Position numbers and translations under genes: made by a program. This document shows positions 1 to 8,454 of a DNA stretch of 25,801 nucleotides, in pieces; the first letter of the stretch is position 1, and each line of letters begins with the position of its first letter. The notes beneath the pieces were generated by a model. That model had not been told where the DNA came from. It searched no databases and saw only the letters and a list, made by a program, of their open reading frames with translations. This stretch comes from Zoogloea sp041904905 (GTDB lineage Bacteria; Pseudomonadota; Gammaproteobacteria; Burkholderiales; Rhodocyclaceae), in assembly GCF_041904905.1 (NCBI RefSeq), contig NZ_JAYRMI010000060.1:1-25801 (forward strand), given 5' to 3'.

Positions 1-1366
1 CGGCGGTTTCCTTGGCGCGCACCAGGTCGGCGGTCTGGGCGGCGACCATCTCGGAGAGGTGGTCCCGGTGGCGGCGCAGCTCCGCCTCGATGGCCTTGCG
101 CGAGGAGATGTCCTTGGAGGTGCCCCGGTAGCCCTGGAACTCGCCCGCCGCCGAGAACACCGGCAGGCCGGCGAGGCTGAGCCAGGTGATGCTCCGCATC
201 GGGTGGAGCACCTGGTATTCGAAATCCCGGAAGGGTTCCCGCGCGGCGATGGCGGCGTGGTAGCGGGCCCACTTTTCGGTGTCGGCGAGGTCTTCCGGGG
301 CGGCGAACTCCTCGCGCCGGCGCCCGCGCACCAGATCGATCATGGTGTGGCCCTCGGGGCCGTGGCCGATGTAGCCGACGAAGCGCATGTCGGCGTCGGT
401 CTCCCAGTACCAGTCGGAGGAGATCTCGGAGAAATCCCGGAAGCGCTGCTCGCTGTGCTTGAGGGCTTGCTCGCGCAGGCGCAGGGCGGTGATGTCGGAG
501 CCGACGATGACGACGCCTTCGAGCTTGCCGCTGCGCTCGTGCAGGGGGGCGGCGCGCAGGATGTAGTGGCGCGTGCCCATGCCGGGCAGGCGGCTTTCGA
601 GGCAGGTTTCCATCTCGACGCTGCCCTGCTGCAGGATGGTGCGGAACAGCACGCTGCCGGGGGCGAAGCTGGGGGAGGCGGCGCGCAGCCCGGCGAGGGT
701 CTCGTCGGCCAGCAGAGTGTCGGGCGAGGCGCCGATGAGCCCGGCCGGGTCGATGCCCAGGTTGCGTCGCACCGCGGCGTTGGCCCGGCCGATGAGCCCG
801 AAGCGGTCGATCACCAGCAGCAGGCTGTCCATGGTGTCCATCACGTTGGCGATGAAGCTGCCCAGGCGCACCTGCTCGGCGCTCTGCTGTTCGAGCAGGC
901 GGGATTTGGCGCTGACCTCGTCCACCATGGCGTCCATCATGCCGGTGACGGCGATGATCTGCTGTTCGAGGGTGGCGTTGGCCTGGCGGAGGGCGTCAAG
1001 CTCGACGCGCAGGCGGGCCACCTCGCCGCGGGTGGGCTGGGCGTCGGCGGGGTGGCCGGCGGCGACGACGCAGAAGTCGTCGCCCATCTGGCGAACCTGG
1101 AGGACGCTGCTTTCGTCGGCGGTTTCGACCTGCAGGCCGTGGGCCGGGCAGATCAGGCGGCCCTCGCCGTCTTCCGGGCTGTGGTCGAGGCGATGGCCTT
1201 CGTGGGGGCAGGCGGCGGGCAGGGCCACCCAGCCGTCGTGACGGCGGACGACCAGGATGTGCAGCGGGCCGGTGTGGCCGGGCAGGTCGATGACGCCGCA
1301 CAGGCGATCGGCGCGGCCGACCACCTGACGCAGGTTGCGGATCGGGATGGCTTCGCTGCCGGTCAT
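1..1366 (-). CDS. Rieske [2Fe-2S]-PAS-PAS sensor protein, partial (output domain beyond the window)
   Basis: Reading the minus strand from an ATG at 1366 gives an open frame of 455 residues that runs off the left edge. Residues 1-105 form a Rieske domain: C53-P-H55, then 17 residues, then C73-P-A-H76-G, which is the complete CxH...CxxH ligand set of a [2Fe-2S] cluster. Residues about 112-170 look like a coiled coil, about 170-295 a PAS domain, about 305-425 a second PAS domain, and 425-455 a helical linker of the kind that precedes a HisKA kinase domain. A GGDEF output is an alternative. The ATG overlaps the TGA of the hydrogenase maturation protease (ATGA), so it is translationally coupled to the [NiFe]-hydrogenase operon. 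By analogy, HoxJ/HupT PAS kinases read sensory hydrogenases, but those have no Rieske domain. Inference: a sensor of H2 or hydrogenase redox state. No membrane segment or signal peptide is seen, so it is probably cytoplasmic. Confidence 0.85.
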   Translation of the reverse strand, partial: MTGSEAIPIRNLRQVVGRADRLCGVIDLPGHTGPLHILVVRRHDGWVALPAACPHEGHRLDHSPEDGEGRLICPAHGLQVETADESSVLQVRQMGDDFCVVAAGHPADAQPTRGEVARLRVELDALRQANATLEQQIIAVTGMMDAMVDEVSAKSRLLEQQSAEQVRLGSFIANVMDTMDSLLLVIDRFGLIGRANAAVRRNLGIDPAGLIGASPDTLLADETLAGLRAASPSFAPGSVLFRTILQQGSVEMETCLESRLPGMGTRHYILRAAPLHERSGKLEGVVIVGSDITALRLREQALKHSEQRFRDFSEISSDWYWETDADMRFVGYIGHGPEGHTMIDLVRGRRREEFAAPEDLADTEKWARYHAAIAAREPFRDFEYQVLHPMRSITWLSLAGLPVFSAAGEFQGYRGTSKDISSRKAIEAELRRHRDHLSEMVAAQTADLVRAKETA

Positions 1367-1836
1367 GACCACAGGCTCCGGATGCGGGCGGCGGCGGTGG
1401 CGACGGCCGCGGCCACGGGGGGCGACAGCCCAGGGGAGTAGGGCTGGAGCTGGCCGATCTCGGCGCCCAGCAGGCGGATCGACGGCACGCGGGGCAGGGT
1501 GGCGGGCAGCAGGCGGAGCAGGCTGCCCACGCCGGCGCCGTGGAAGCCGCCGGGGGCTTCGTCGCGGGCGGCGGCGTCGGCGAGGCCGGCGGCGTCGAGT
1601 TCGTGCAGGGAGCCGGGCGGGCCGAAGCCGGCGACGGCGTCCACCACGATGGCGTCGTCGCAGCCTTCGAAGCAGCCGATGGCGGCGAGCCCGGCCAGGT
1701 CGGCGCGCAGCAGGCGCACCCCGGCGGGCAGCGGCCCGGCGGCGAGGCGGGCGTGCACGGCGGGGCCGAAGCCGGCGTCGCCGTGCAGCTCGTTGCCGAA
1801 GCAGACGATGTGGAGGCGGGACGGTTCAGACGCCAT
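1363..1836 (-). CDS. [NiFe]-hydrogenase maturation protease (HyaD/HoxM/HupD family)
   Basis: 157 residues, the usual length for the family. It trims the C-terminal tail of the large subunit once nickel is inserted. The N-terminus carries the family motif as GNELHGDAGFG (usual form GNxLxxDDGFG), with E and D as likely nickel-contacting acids, and a second acidic strand VDAVAGFG follows near residue 70. The start is the ATG at 1836, which overlaps the end of the large-subunit gene by 11 bases and has GGGGAG about 8 bases upstream. Its own TGA overlaps the ATG of the Rieske-PAS gene. A dedicated protease fits the cleavable tail seen on the neighbouring large subunit. The substrate is assigned from context. 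Confidence 0.88.
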   Translation of the reverse strand: MASEPSRLHIVCFGNELHGDAGFGPAVHARLAAGPLPAGVRLLRADLAGLAAIGCFEGCDDAIVVDAVAGFGPPGSLHELDAAGLADAAARDEAPGGFHGAGVGSLLRLLPATLPRVPSIRLLGAEIGQLQPYSPGLSPPVAAAVATAAARIRSLWS

Positions 1837-3361
1837 AGCGGTGGCGCTCCCCGCGGCCCACGAAGTGTACGGTGCACACCAGGCAGGGGTCGTGGGAGCG
1901 GACGATGTGGCCGATCTCGATGGGGTCGGCCGGGTCGGCCAGCTCGACGCCGATCACGCTCTCCTCCCAGTGCCCGTGGCGGCCGGCGCTATCTTTGGGC
2001 GAGGCGTTCCAGGCGGTGGGGGTGACGATCTGGTAGCGGCTGATGCGGCCGTCTTCCACCTGCAGCCAGTGGCCCAGGGTGCCGCGGGCGGCCTGCACGA
2101 AGCCGTAGCCTTCGCCGTGCCGGAAGGCGTCGGCGGGGGGCGCGAGGTAGTGGGGCGTGCCGAGCTGGCCGGCGAGTTCGGCCAGATGGTGCTTCATCCA
2201 GCGCAGGGTGTGGGCGGTGCGGCGCAGGCGGGCAAACTGGCGCAGCCAGGTGTTGGGGCCTTCGATGGCGAGCAGGCTGGCCACCAGCCCGTCGCCGCCG
2301 GCGAGGAGTTCGGCCAGGGGGCCGGTTTCGACGACCAGTTCGCCGTAGCGCGGGGCCTTGGCCCAGGTGTAGCGGTCGGTGTCGGGCTGGTAGTCGGGCA
2401 CCGTCTCGCCGATGAAGGGGTGGCGGCCGCCGGGGTAGGGGCGATACCAGGCGTGGCGGACGTGCTCGTTCACCAGGGTCTGGTCGAAGGGGTCGAGGCG
2501 GGCGTCGTCGGCGTGGTAGATGCCGCCGGGGACGAGGGTGGCGCCGTCGGCGTGGGGCTGGGCCTGCCGCTGCGGGTCGTGCCAGGCGCCGGCCGACAGG
2601 AAGTGGCGTGCGCCGCCGCCGATCTTCTGCAGGCCGATGGCGCGGGCGAAGCGGGTGAGGAGCCCGATGGCGCTGGCAGCGTGGGCGTCGGCTTCGAGCC
2701 AGCTGAAGAAGGCGTCGCTGCCGTCGAGGGCGAGCCAGTTGTCCAGGCTGTCGCCGATGGCTTCGCACTCGTACCACTCGATGGCCTGGTCGACGATGTC
2801 CTGGCAATCGATCAGGTCGCGGGCGGTGGTGCCGCGGGTGATGCCGCCGGGCAGCATGTAGGAGGAGTGGGGCCACTGGCCGCCGAAGATGGCGACGAGT
2901 TCGACCACCTTGCGGGCGATCGCCAGGGTAGAGCGCACTACCCGGCCCTTGAGGGGCGCGAAGGCGGCTTCGATGTCCGGGTAAAGGCGCTGGCCGGCGT
3001 AGCGGGGGTGGATGAAATCCGGCGTGAAGAACAGGAAGCTCTGGCGCAGGTCGCTCTGGACGTTTTCGGCCATCAGGCACAGGTTGCGCACCAGGGTGGC
3101 CTGGGGCGGCACCGGCAGCCCGGCCAGCCGCTCCAGCGCCAGGGCGGCGGTGTAGAGGTGGGCGGTGCCGCAGATGCCGCACACCCGCGGGGTGATGACG
3201 AGGCCGTCCTTGGGCGCGCGGCCGATGAGCAGCTGCTCGAAGCCGCGGAACAGGGTGCCGACGCAGCGGGCGTCGACGACGCGCTTGCCGTCCAGATCGA
3301 CCTGGAACTCCAGGTCGCCTTCGACCCGGTTGAGGTCGATGTTGAGGGTGGTGCGGGTCAT
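1826..3361 (-). CDS. [NiFe]-hydrogenase large (catalytic) subunit, group 2-like
   Basis: 511 residues holding the NiFe(CN)2CO active site that splits H2. The N-terminal ligand motif is RVCGICG (C61, C64) and the C-terminal one is DPCLVCTVH (C493, C496). After H499 there is a 12-residue tail, the piece removed by the maturation protease. Classic H2 sensors (HoxC, HupV) lack such a tail, so this is not a simple HoxC copy. The start is the ATG at 3361, five bases after the small-subunit stop, with GGAGA upstream inside the small-subunit gene. It pairs with the small subunit and is followed by the protease and the Rieske-PAS sensor. No hyp maturation genes are in the window, so they must lie elsewhere. 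Subgroup 2a versus 2c cannot be decided by eye. Confidence 0.93.
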   Translation of the reverse strand: MTRTTLNIDLNRVEGDLEFQVDLDGKRVVDARCVGTLFRGFEQLLIGRAPKDGLVITPRVCGICGTAHLYTAALALERLAGLPVPPQATLVRNLCLMAENVQSDLRQSFLFFTPDFIHPRYAGQRLYPDIEAAFAPLKGRVVRSTLAIARKVVELVAIFGGQWPHSSYMLPGGITRGTTARDLIDCQDIVDQAIEWYECEAIGDSLDNWLALDGSDAFFSWLEADAHAASAIGLLTRFARAIGLQKIGGGARHFLSAGAWHDPQRQAQPHADGATLVPGGIYHADDARLDPFDQTLVNEHVRHAWYRPYPGGRHPFIGETVPDYQPDTDRYTWAKAPRYGELVVETGPLAELLAGGDGLVASLLAIEGPNTWLRQFARLRRTAHTLRWMKHHLAELAGQLGTPHYLAPPADAFRHGEGYGFVQAARGTLGHWLQVEDGRISRYQIVTPTAWNASPKDSAGRHGHWEESVIGVELADPADPIEIGHIVRSHDPCLVCTVHFVGRGERHRYGV

Positions 3362-3366
3362 GGCGT

Positions 3367-4308
3367 TCAGGTCTCCATGTCCCGGTTCTTGATGCGCAGC
3401 GGGGCCGCGGCGTGGGCGAGGTTCTTGTAGGCCATGTAGTGGGCGCGGGAGACGCCCAGGGGCAGGGCCACCGGCACGGCGCCGATCTTCTCGGTGCGGA
3501 ACAGGTCGCCGTCCCGCGGGAAGGCGGGGGAGGTGCAGCCGAAGCAGGGCACGCCGGCGCGGGTCTTGCTGCTGCGGCGGTTCCACAGGTCGCCGTTGCA
3601 GTTGGCGAGGGTGTTGGGGCCTTGGCAGCCGAGGTTGAAGAACAGGCAGCCGCGACCGCCGAAGTCTTTCTCCTCGATGTCGTACTCGTGGTATTCGTTG
3701 CGGGTGCAGCCCTGGTGCACCGTGCTGCTGAAGAAGGCCCGCGGGCGGTTGAGGAAGTCGAGTTCGAGGGGCTGGTCCTGGGCCAGCATGGCCAGGCTGC
3801 GGGTGATGGTGTTGGGGTGCACCGGGCAGCCGGCGAGGTTGATGACGGGCTTGCCGGAGGCCGAGCGCCAGTCGGCCGGGAGCAGGCCGCCGGGCTGTTC
3901 ACGGTCGAACTGCAGGCCGGTGCAGTCGGTGGGGTTGGGCGGCGCGGCGGGGATGCCGCCGAATGCGGCGCAGGTGCCCATCGCCACCACGTGGCGGGCG
4001 CGCCGGGCGAGGGCGTCGGCGATCTCGATCTTGGGGCGGCCGCGGTAGCTGTCGAACATGCCGGTGCCGTAGGGGCCGGTGATGAGGCTGCCTTCGATGC
4101 ACAGGATGTCGAGGGGCTGGCTGCCGGTCTCGATGGCGGCGATCAGCGCGCCCAGGGCGCCGGCCGGCTTGGCGCTGAGGGAGGGGTGCCACAGGATGTC
4201 GAGGCTGCCGCTGCGAACGAGGCTTTCGACGGAGGGGCTGTCGGCATTGAGCAGCGACATGGTGTCGCCGCTGCAGGCGCCGGTCTGGAGCCAGAGAAGG
4301 GTTGCCAT
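3367..4308 (-). CDS. [NiFe]-hydrogenase small (Fe-S electron-transfer) subunit, cytoplasmic
   Basis: 313 residues beginning LLWLQTGACSGDTMSLL, the opening of group 2 small subunits. There is no Tat signal peptide and no C-terminal anchor, so the enzyme is cytoplasmic. By comparison with known small subunits, the proximal cluster ligands are C12, D15, C113 and C161; the distal cluster ligands are H198, C201, C221 and C228; the medial cluster ligands are C237, C255 and C258. The second proximal ligand, normally Cys (CxxC), is Asp here (CSGD). Related group 2a enzymes such as mycobacterial Huc are known to carry [3Fe-4S] clusters, so an altered proximal cluster is plausible. It is first in the operon. 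The ribosome binding site is weak (GGAACT, about 7 bases upstream). Confidence 0.93.
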   Translation of the reverse strand: MATLLWLQTGACSGDTMSLLNADSPSVESLVRSGSLDILWHPSLSAKPAGALGALIAAIETGSQPLDILCIEGSLITGPYGTGMFDSYRGRPKIEIADALARRARHVVAMGTCAAFGGIPAAPPNPTDCTGLQFDREQPGGLLPADWRSASGKPVINLAGCPVHPNTITRSLAMLAQDQPLELDFLNRPRAFFSSTVHQGCTRNEYHEYDIEEKDFGGRGCLFFNLGCQGPNTLANCNGDLWNRRSSKTRAGVPCFGCTSPAFPRDGDLFRTEKIGAVPVALPLGVSRAHYMAYKNLAHAAAPLRIKNRDMET

Positions 4309-4482
4309 CGTGGAGTTCCGCCTGGGCTGGAGGTTGTTCGCGCCGGGAGAGCGCGGACGAGCCGACCCTCGGACTGCCGCGGTCGTGCTCGACGACTGTT
4401 ACGTCCGGCACCCGCTTCAGCTTTAGGTTTCTATATCAAAAGATATACGTGTGGGGGCGCTCCGGCAACGCCGGGTGGGGGG
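4309..4482 (-). promoter_or_regulatory. Leader/promoter region of the hydrogenase operon, with an AT-rich palindrome
   Basis: This gene-free stretch must drive the hydrogenase genes if they are not read from the upstream DUF779 gene. It contains a perfect inverted repeat TATATC-AAAA-GATATA at 4432-4447, strikingly AT-rich against its surroundings. On the minus strand a possible sigma-70 pair is TTGCCG with TATCTT 17 bases later, overlapping the palindrome, so a repressor bound there could block transcription. No -24/-12 sigma-54 motif was found. A CCGGC-AAC-GCCGG mini-hairpin at about 4462-4474 lacks a T-run. The promoter call is tentative. Confidence 0.35.
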
Positions 4483-4851
4483 CTATCCGCCCGAAACGGG
4501 TGTCGCGACGGCCAGTTCCTGGTCGGTGAACAGGCGCGAGCGGGTGACGAAGGCACGTCCCTTGCCGCAGTCGAGGGAGAAATCCCCGCCGCCGCCGGGC
4601 TGCACGTCGAGGGTGAGCTGGGACGAACCGTAGTAGGCGAACTCCTGGTGACCCAGGTAGAAGGGGGCGCCGCCCACTTCGCCGATCAGCAGCATGGTCT
4701 GGCCGGGGATGACCTCGCCGAGCTTGTAGCAGTTGGGCACGCTGCCGTCGCAGCAGCCGCCGGAGAGCACGAACATCAGGGGGCCGAACTCGGCGCGCAG
4801 CTCGTCGATGAAGGCGAGGGCGGCGTCGGTGGCAATGATTCTCGGTGTCAT
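4483..4851 (-). CDS. DUF779 family protein, partner of aldehyde dehydrogenase
   Basis: 122 residues from the ATG at 4851, chosen because GGAGG sits about 7 bases upstream; a longer frame to 4902 would run through a terminator hairpin. The family is typically encoded beside acetaldehyde/long-chain aldehyde dehydrogenases of the AcoD/ExaC type, as here. It has a Cys-rich segment (GGCCDGSVPNC) and another Cys further on (SLDCGKGRAFV), suggesting metal binding or redox chemistry, but its biochemical role is not established. No signal peptide, so probably cytoplasmic. It is separated from the dehydrogenase by an intrinsic-terminator-like hairpin, so its level may be set by read-through. Confidence 0.85.
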   Translation of the reverse strand: MTPRIIATDAALAFIDELRAEFGPLMFVLSGGCCDGSVPNCYKLGEVIPGQTMLLIGEVGGAPFYLGHQEFAYYGSSQLTLDVQPGGGGDFSLDCGKGRAFVTRSRLFTDQELAVATPVSGG

Positions 4852-4865
4852 GGGGCTCCTCCAAG

Positions 4866-4892
4866 AAAAAAGCGGGACGGGATTGCTCCCGC
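4866..4892 (-). terminator. Rho-independent terminator between aldehyde dehydrogenase and DUF779 gene
   Basis: On the minus strand GCGGGA (4892-4887) pairs with TCCCGC (4877-4872) and is followed directly by six T residues (4871-4866). An alternative 5-bp stem with a 4-base loop (CGGGA/TCCCG) uses the same bases. It lies 15 bases before the DUF779 start, so it would lower transcription of that gene relative to the dehydrogenase. Confidence 0.65.
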
Positions 4893-4937
4893 CCTGCAAC
4901 ACCTTGCCTTACTTACAACAGGGACGACACAAACACA

Positions 4938-6458
<1,521 letters not shown>

Positions 6459-6514
6459 GGAAGTCTCCTCCTGAATTTGATCGAAAACGCTTCGTGCAGC
6501 GTTGGCGTCTACTC

Positions 6515-6530
6515 AGCAGGGGACGTGCCA
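6515..6530 (-). promoter_or_regulatory. Sigma-54 (-24/-12) promoter of the aldehyde dehydrogenase gene
   Basis: The minus strand reads TGGCACGTCCCCTGCT. The consensus TGGCACG-N4-TTGCW is matched at every defined position but one (C for the first T), with correct spacing between GG and GC. The predicted transcript start is near 6504, giving a leader of about 46 bases before the ATG at 6458. Regulation by RpoN plus an enhancer-binding protein follows from the motif; no such activator gene is in the window. Confidence 0.75.
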
Positions 6531-6645
6531 GGGGTGGATCAAGCCCGCCTATGCGATCAAAAGTCTTGCTTATCAGCCGCTTGGCTGGCGATATGAAAGA
6601 TGCTGCGGCGCAGCGACGGGCGGGGCGATCTGTTTAATAGCTGGA

Positions 6646-6681
6646 CAGGTGCTCCATGCCATGTGCACACTGGAGCACCTG
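6646..6681. repeat. 11-bp perfect inverted repeat (activator site or terminator)
   Basis: CAGGTGCTCCA (6646-6656) and TGGAGCACCTG (6671-6681) are perfect complements around a 14-base spacer that holds the smaller palindrome TGTGCACA. It lies 7 bases past the stop of the BamE-like gene, so it could end that transcript, but no T-run follows. It also lies about 140 bp upstream of the sigma-54 promoter, the usual distance for an enhancer-binding-protein site. Both roles remain possible. Confidence 0.5.
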
Positions 6682-6688
6682 CCCGGGC

Positions 6689-7174
6689 TCAGTTGCCCTT
6701 CTGTTCGGTGGAGCGGCTGGTGCCGGTGACCGTGCCGGCCTCGTCGAAATGGACGTTGAAGAACACGTGGGCGCTGAATTCCTCGGGCAGTCGCCAATCC
6801 CACACCTCTTCCTTCTTGAGGGCGAACTTCTGCACCGAGCGGGGCTTGCCGAGCAGGCGCCGCACCTGGTCGCGGGTCCAGCCGGGCTGGACGCGGGCGA
6901 AGTTGGTCGGGGTGAGCACGTTCTCGATACTGCGCAGGATGTTGTCCGGCCCCACGGTAATCATGAAGCACTCGGTGCCCTGGGGCTGGCGGGTGTATTC
7001 CCAGGTCACGCTGCCGTCGTCGTTGCGCCATTCGATGCCGGGGGTGCCGAATTTGTCGCGCACGTCGTAGCCGGTGGAGACGCCGGGTTTGAGGTCTTTC
7101 ATGTTCACCGCGTCGCAGCCCGCGAGGCCGAGCACGGCCAGGGCGCCAATCAGAAAAGCAAGCAGTTTACGCAT
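6689..7174 (-). CDS. BamE/SmpA-like outer-membrane lipoprotein
   Basis: 161 residues from the ATG at 7174, chosen for AGGAGG about 8 bases upstream and for the signal peptide it gives: MRKLLAFLIGALAVLGLAGC, a lipobox ending in Cys20. The mature part contains two SmpA/BamE-like repeats: DLKPGVSTGYDVRDKFGTP and, later, VQPGWTRDQVRRLLGKP, each followed by a W-rich strand (WEY, WDWRLPEE). True BamE has one such repeat and is about 110 residues, so this is a family relative rather than BamE itself. It is probably anchored to the periplasmic face of the outer membrane. It is a single gene, divergent from the liv cluster. Confidence 0.82.
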   Translation of the reverse strand: MRKLLAFLIGALAVLGLAGCDAVNMKDLKPGVSTGYDVRDKFGTPGIEWRNDDGSVTWEYTRQPQGTECFMITVGPDNILRSIENVLTPTNFARVQPGWTRDQVRRLLGKPRSVQKFALKKEEVWDWRLPEEFSAHVFFNVHFDEAGTVTGTSRSTEQKGN

Positions 7175-7232
7175 CGGAGGGCCTCCTGCGGGGTCGAAGT
7201 GGCGGCGCCCCGCCAAAACGGCCGGGCTTGGT

Positions 7233-7238
7233 TACAAT
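7233..7238 (+). promoter_or_regulatory. Possible -10 element (TACAAT) for the first liv binding-protein gene
   Basis: TACAAT in the 106-base divergent gap upstream of the GTG at 7281 resembles a sigma-70 -10 box. No good -35 is present at 16-18 bp, so it would need an activator. No sigma-54 motif was found in this gap. Confidence 0.3.
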
Positions 7239-7280
7239 CGGCCCATTCTGGCATGAACACCCTTTGTGGAGGATGAACAG

Positions 7281-8405
7281 GTGAAACGCTCCTTTGCGAC
7301 GCTGGCCGTGGCCGGCGCAACCCTGGCGCTGAGCGCCGCGGCCCAGGCCGACGTGGTGGTGAAGATCGGCTTTGCCGGCCCGCTGACCGGGCCGGTGGCC
7401 CATCTGGGCAAGGACGAGCAGTTCGGCGCCCAGCTGGCGCTGGACGACGCCAACGCGAAGGGCGTGACCCTGGGCGGGCAGAAGGCCCGCTTCGAGCTGA
7501 TGGCCGAGGACGACCAGGCCGACCCGCGCACCGCCACCACCGTGGCCCAGCGCCTGGTGGATGCGGGCGTGAAGGGTGTGGTCGGGCACGTCACTTCCGG
7601 CGCGGCGATCCCCGCCTCGCGCATCTACGAGCAGGCCGGGATTCCGTCGGTCACCCCGTCCTCCACCAGCCCCAAGCTCACCCGCCAGGGCTACAAGACC
7701 ACCTACCGGGTGATCGCCAACGACCTCCAGCAGGGCGGCGCGATGGCCCGTTTTGCGGTGGAGGTGCTCAAGGCCCAGCGCATCGCGGTGATCGACGACC
7801 GCACCGCCTACGGTCAGGGCCTTGCCGACGCGCTGGTCGAGAGCCTCAAGCAGCGCGGCGTGAAGCCGGTGGGGCGCGAGTTCACCAACGACAAGGCCAC
7901 CGACTTCGCTGCCATCCTCACCAAGCTCAAGGCCGCCAGGCCCGACGCGATCTTCTACGGCGGCATGGACGCCCAGGGCGCGCCGCTGCTCAAGCAGATG
8001 AAGCAGCTGGGCATCGCCGCCAAGTATCTGGGCGGCGACGGAACCTGCACCTCCGAGATGATCAAGCTCGCCGGCGCGGCGATGAGCGGCGACGTGTACT
8101 GCACCCAGGCCGGCATCCCGATGGACAAGATGCCGTCGGGCAAGGCGTTCGGCGAGCGCTTCACCAAGCGCTTCAACGCGCCGGTGCAGCTCTACGCGCC
8201 CTACAGCTACGATGCCGCCAGCGCCCTCATCGAGGCGATGAAGCTCGCCAACTCGCCGGAGCCCGACAAGTACCTGCCGCAGTTGCAGAAGGTGGCCTTC
8301 AAGGGCGTCACCGGCAACATCGCCTTCGACGCCCACGGCGACGTGCGCGAGGGCGGCGTGGCGCTCTACCAGTTCAACGCCGGCAAGTGGGACGTCCGGC
8401 CCTGA
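7281..8405 (+). CDS. livJ: Branched-chain amino acid ABC transporter, periplasmic binding protein 1
   Basis: 374 residues from a GTG at 7281. This start is preferred over an in-frame GTG at 7266 because TGGAGGA lies 8 bases upstream and the protein then opens with a clean Sec signal peptide (VKRSFATLAVAGATLALSAA, cleaved after AQA). The mature protein is a Leu/Ile/Val-binding type I periplasmic protein: IGFAGPLTGPVAHLGKD at the N-terminus, GVVGHVTSGAAIPAS around the ligand-binding Ser/Thr residues, and IDDRTAYGQGLAD in the hinge region. A Cys pair (GTCTS...YCTQ) probably forms a disulfide. It is clearly paralogous to the next gene. The livJ/livK naming is a convention here; ligand specificity (Leu/Ile/Val or a related amide) is inferred from the family. 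Confidence 0.92.
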   Translation: MKRSFATLAVAGATLALSAAAQADVVVKIGFAGPLTGPVAHLGKDEQFGAQLALDDANAKGVTLGGQKARFELMAEDDQADPRTATTVAQRLVDAGVKGVVGHVTSGAAIPASRIYEQAGIPSVTPSSTSPKLTRQGYKTTYRVIANDLQQGGAMARFAVEVLKAQRIAVIDDRTAYGQGLADALVESLKQRGVKPVGREFTNDKATDFAAILTKLKAARPDAIFYGGMDAQGAPLLKQMKQLGIAAKYLGGDGTCTSEMIKLAGAAMSGDVYCTQAGIPMDKMPSGKAFGERFTKRFNAPVQLYAPYSYDAASALIEAMKLANSPEPDKYLPQLQKVAFKGVTGNIAFDAHGDVREGGVALYQFNAGKWDVRP

Positions 8406-8454
8406 GCGGCCGGCGCCGCCGACGTCCGATCGATAACGAAACGCGCCGGCCAAC

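Noticed and set aside
59..1441. Long open frame on the plus strand opposite the Rieske-PAS gene
   Set aside because: Gly/Ala/Asp-rich translation with no domain; it is the antisense shadow of a high-GC gene with clear domains on the minus strand.
1499..3430. 643-codon plus-strand open frame opposite the hydrogenase large subunit and protease
   Set aside because: Shadow of real genes with intact NiFe ligand motifs; its composition is typical of antisense GC-rich frames.
4430..4450. FNR/Anr box in the hydrogenase leader
   Set aside because: TTGAT is present on the minus strand but the second half (ATCAA at 4-base spacing) is missing.
4309..4482. Sigma-54 promoter for the hydrogenase operon
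   Set aside because: No GG-N10-GC pair with acceptable flanks was found on the minus strand.
6689..7174. True BamE
   Set aside because: It has two repeats and 161 residues instead of one repeat and about 110, so only family-level resemblance is claimed.
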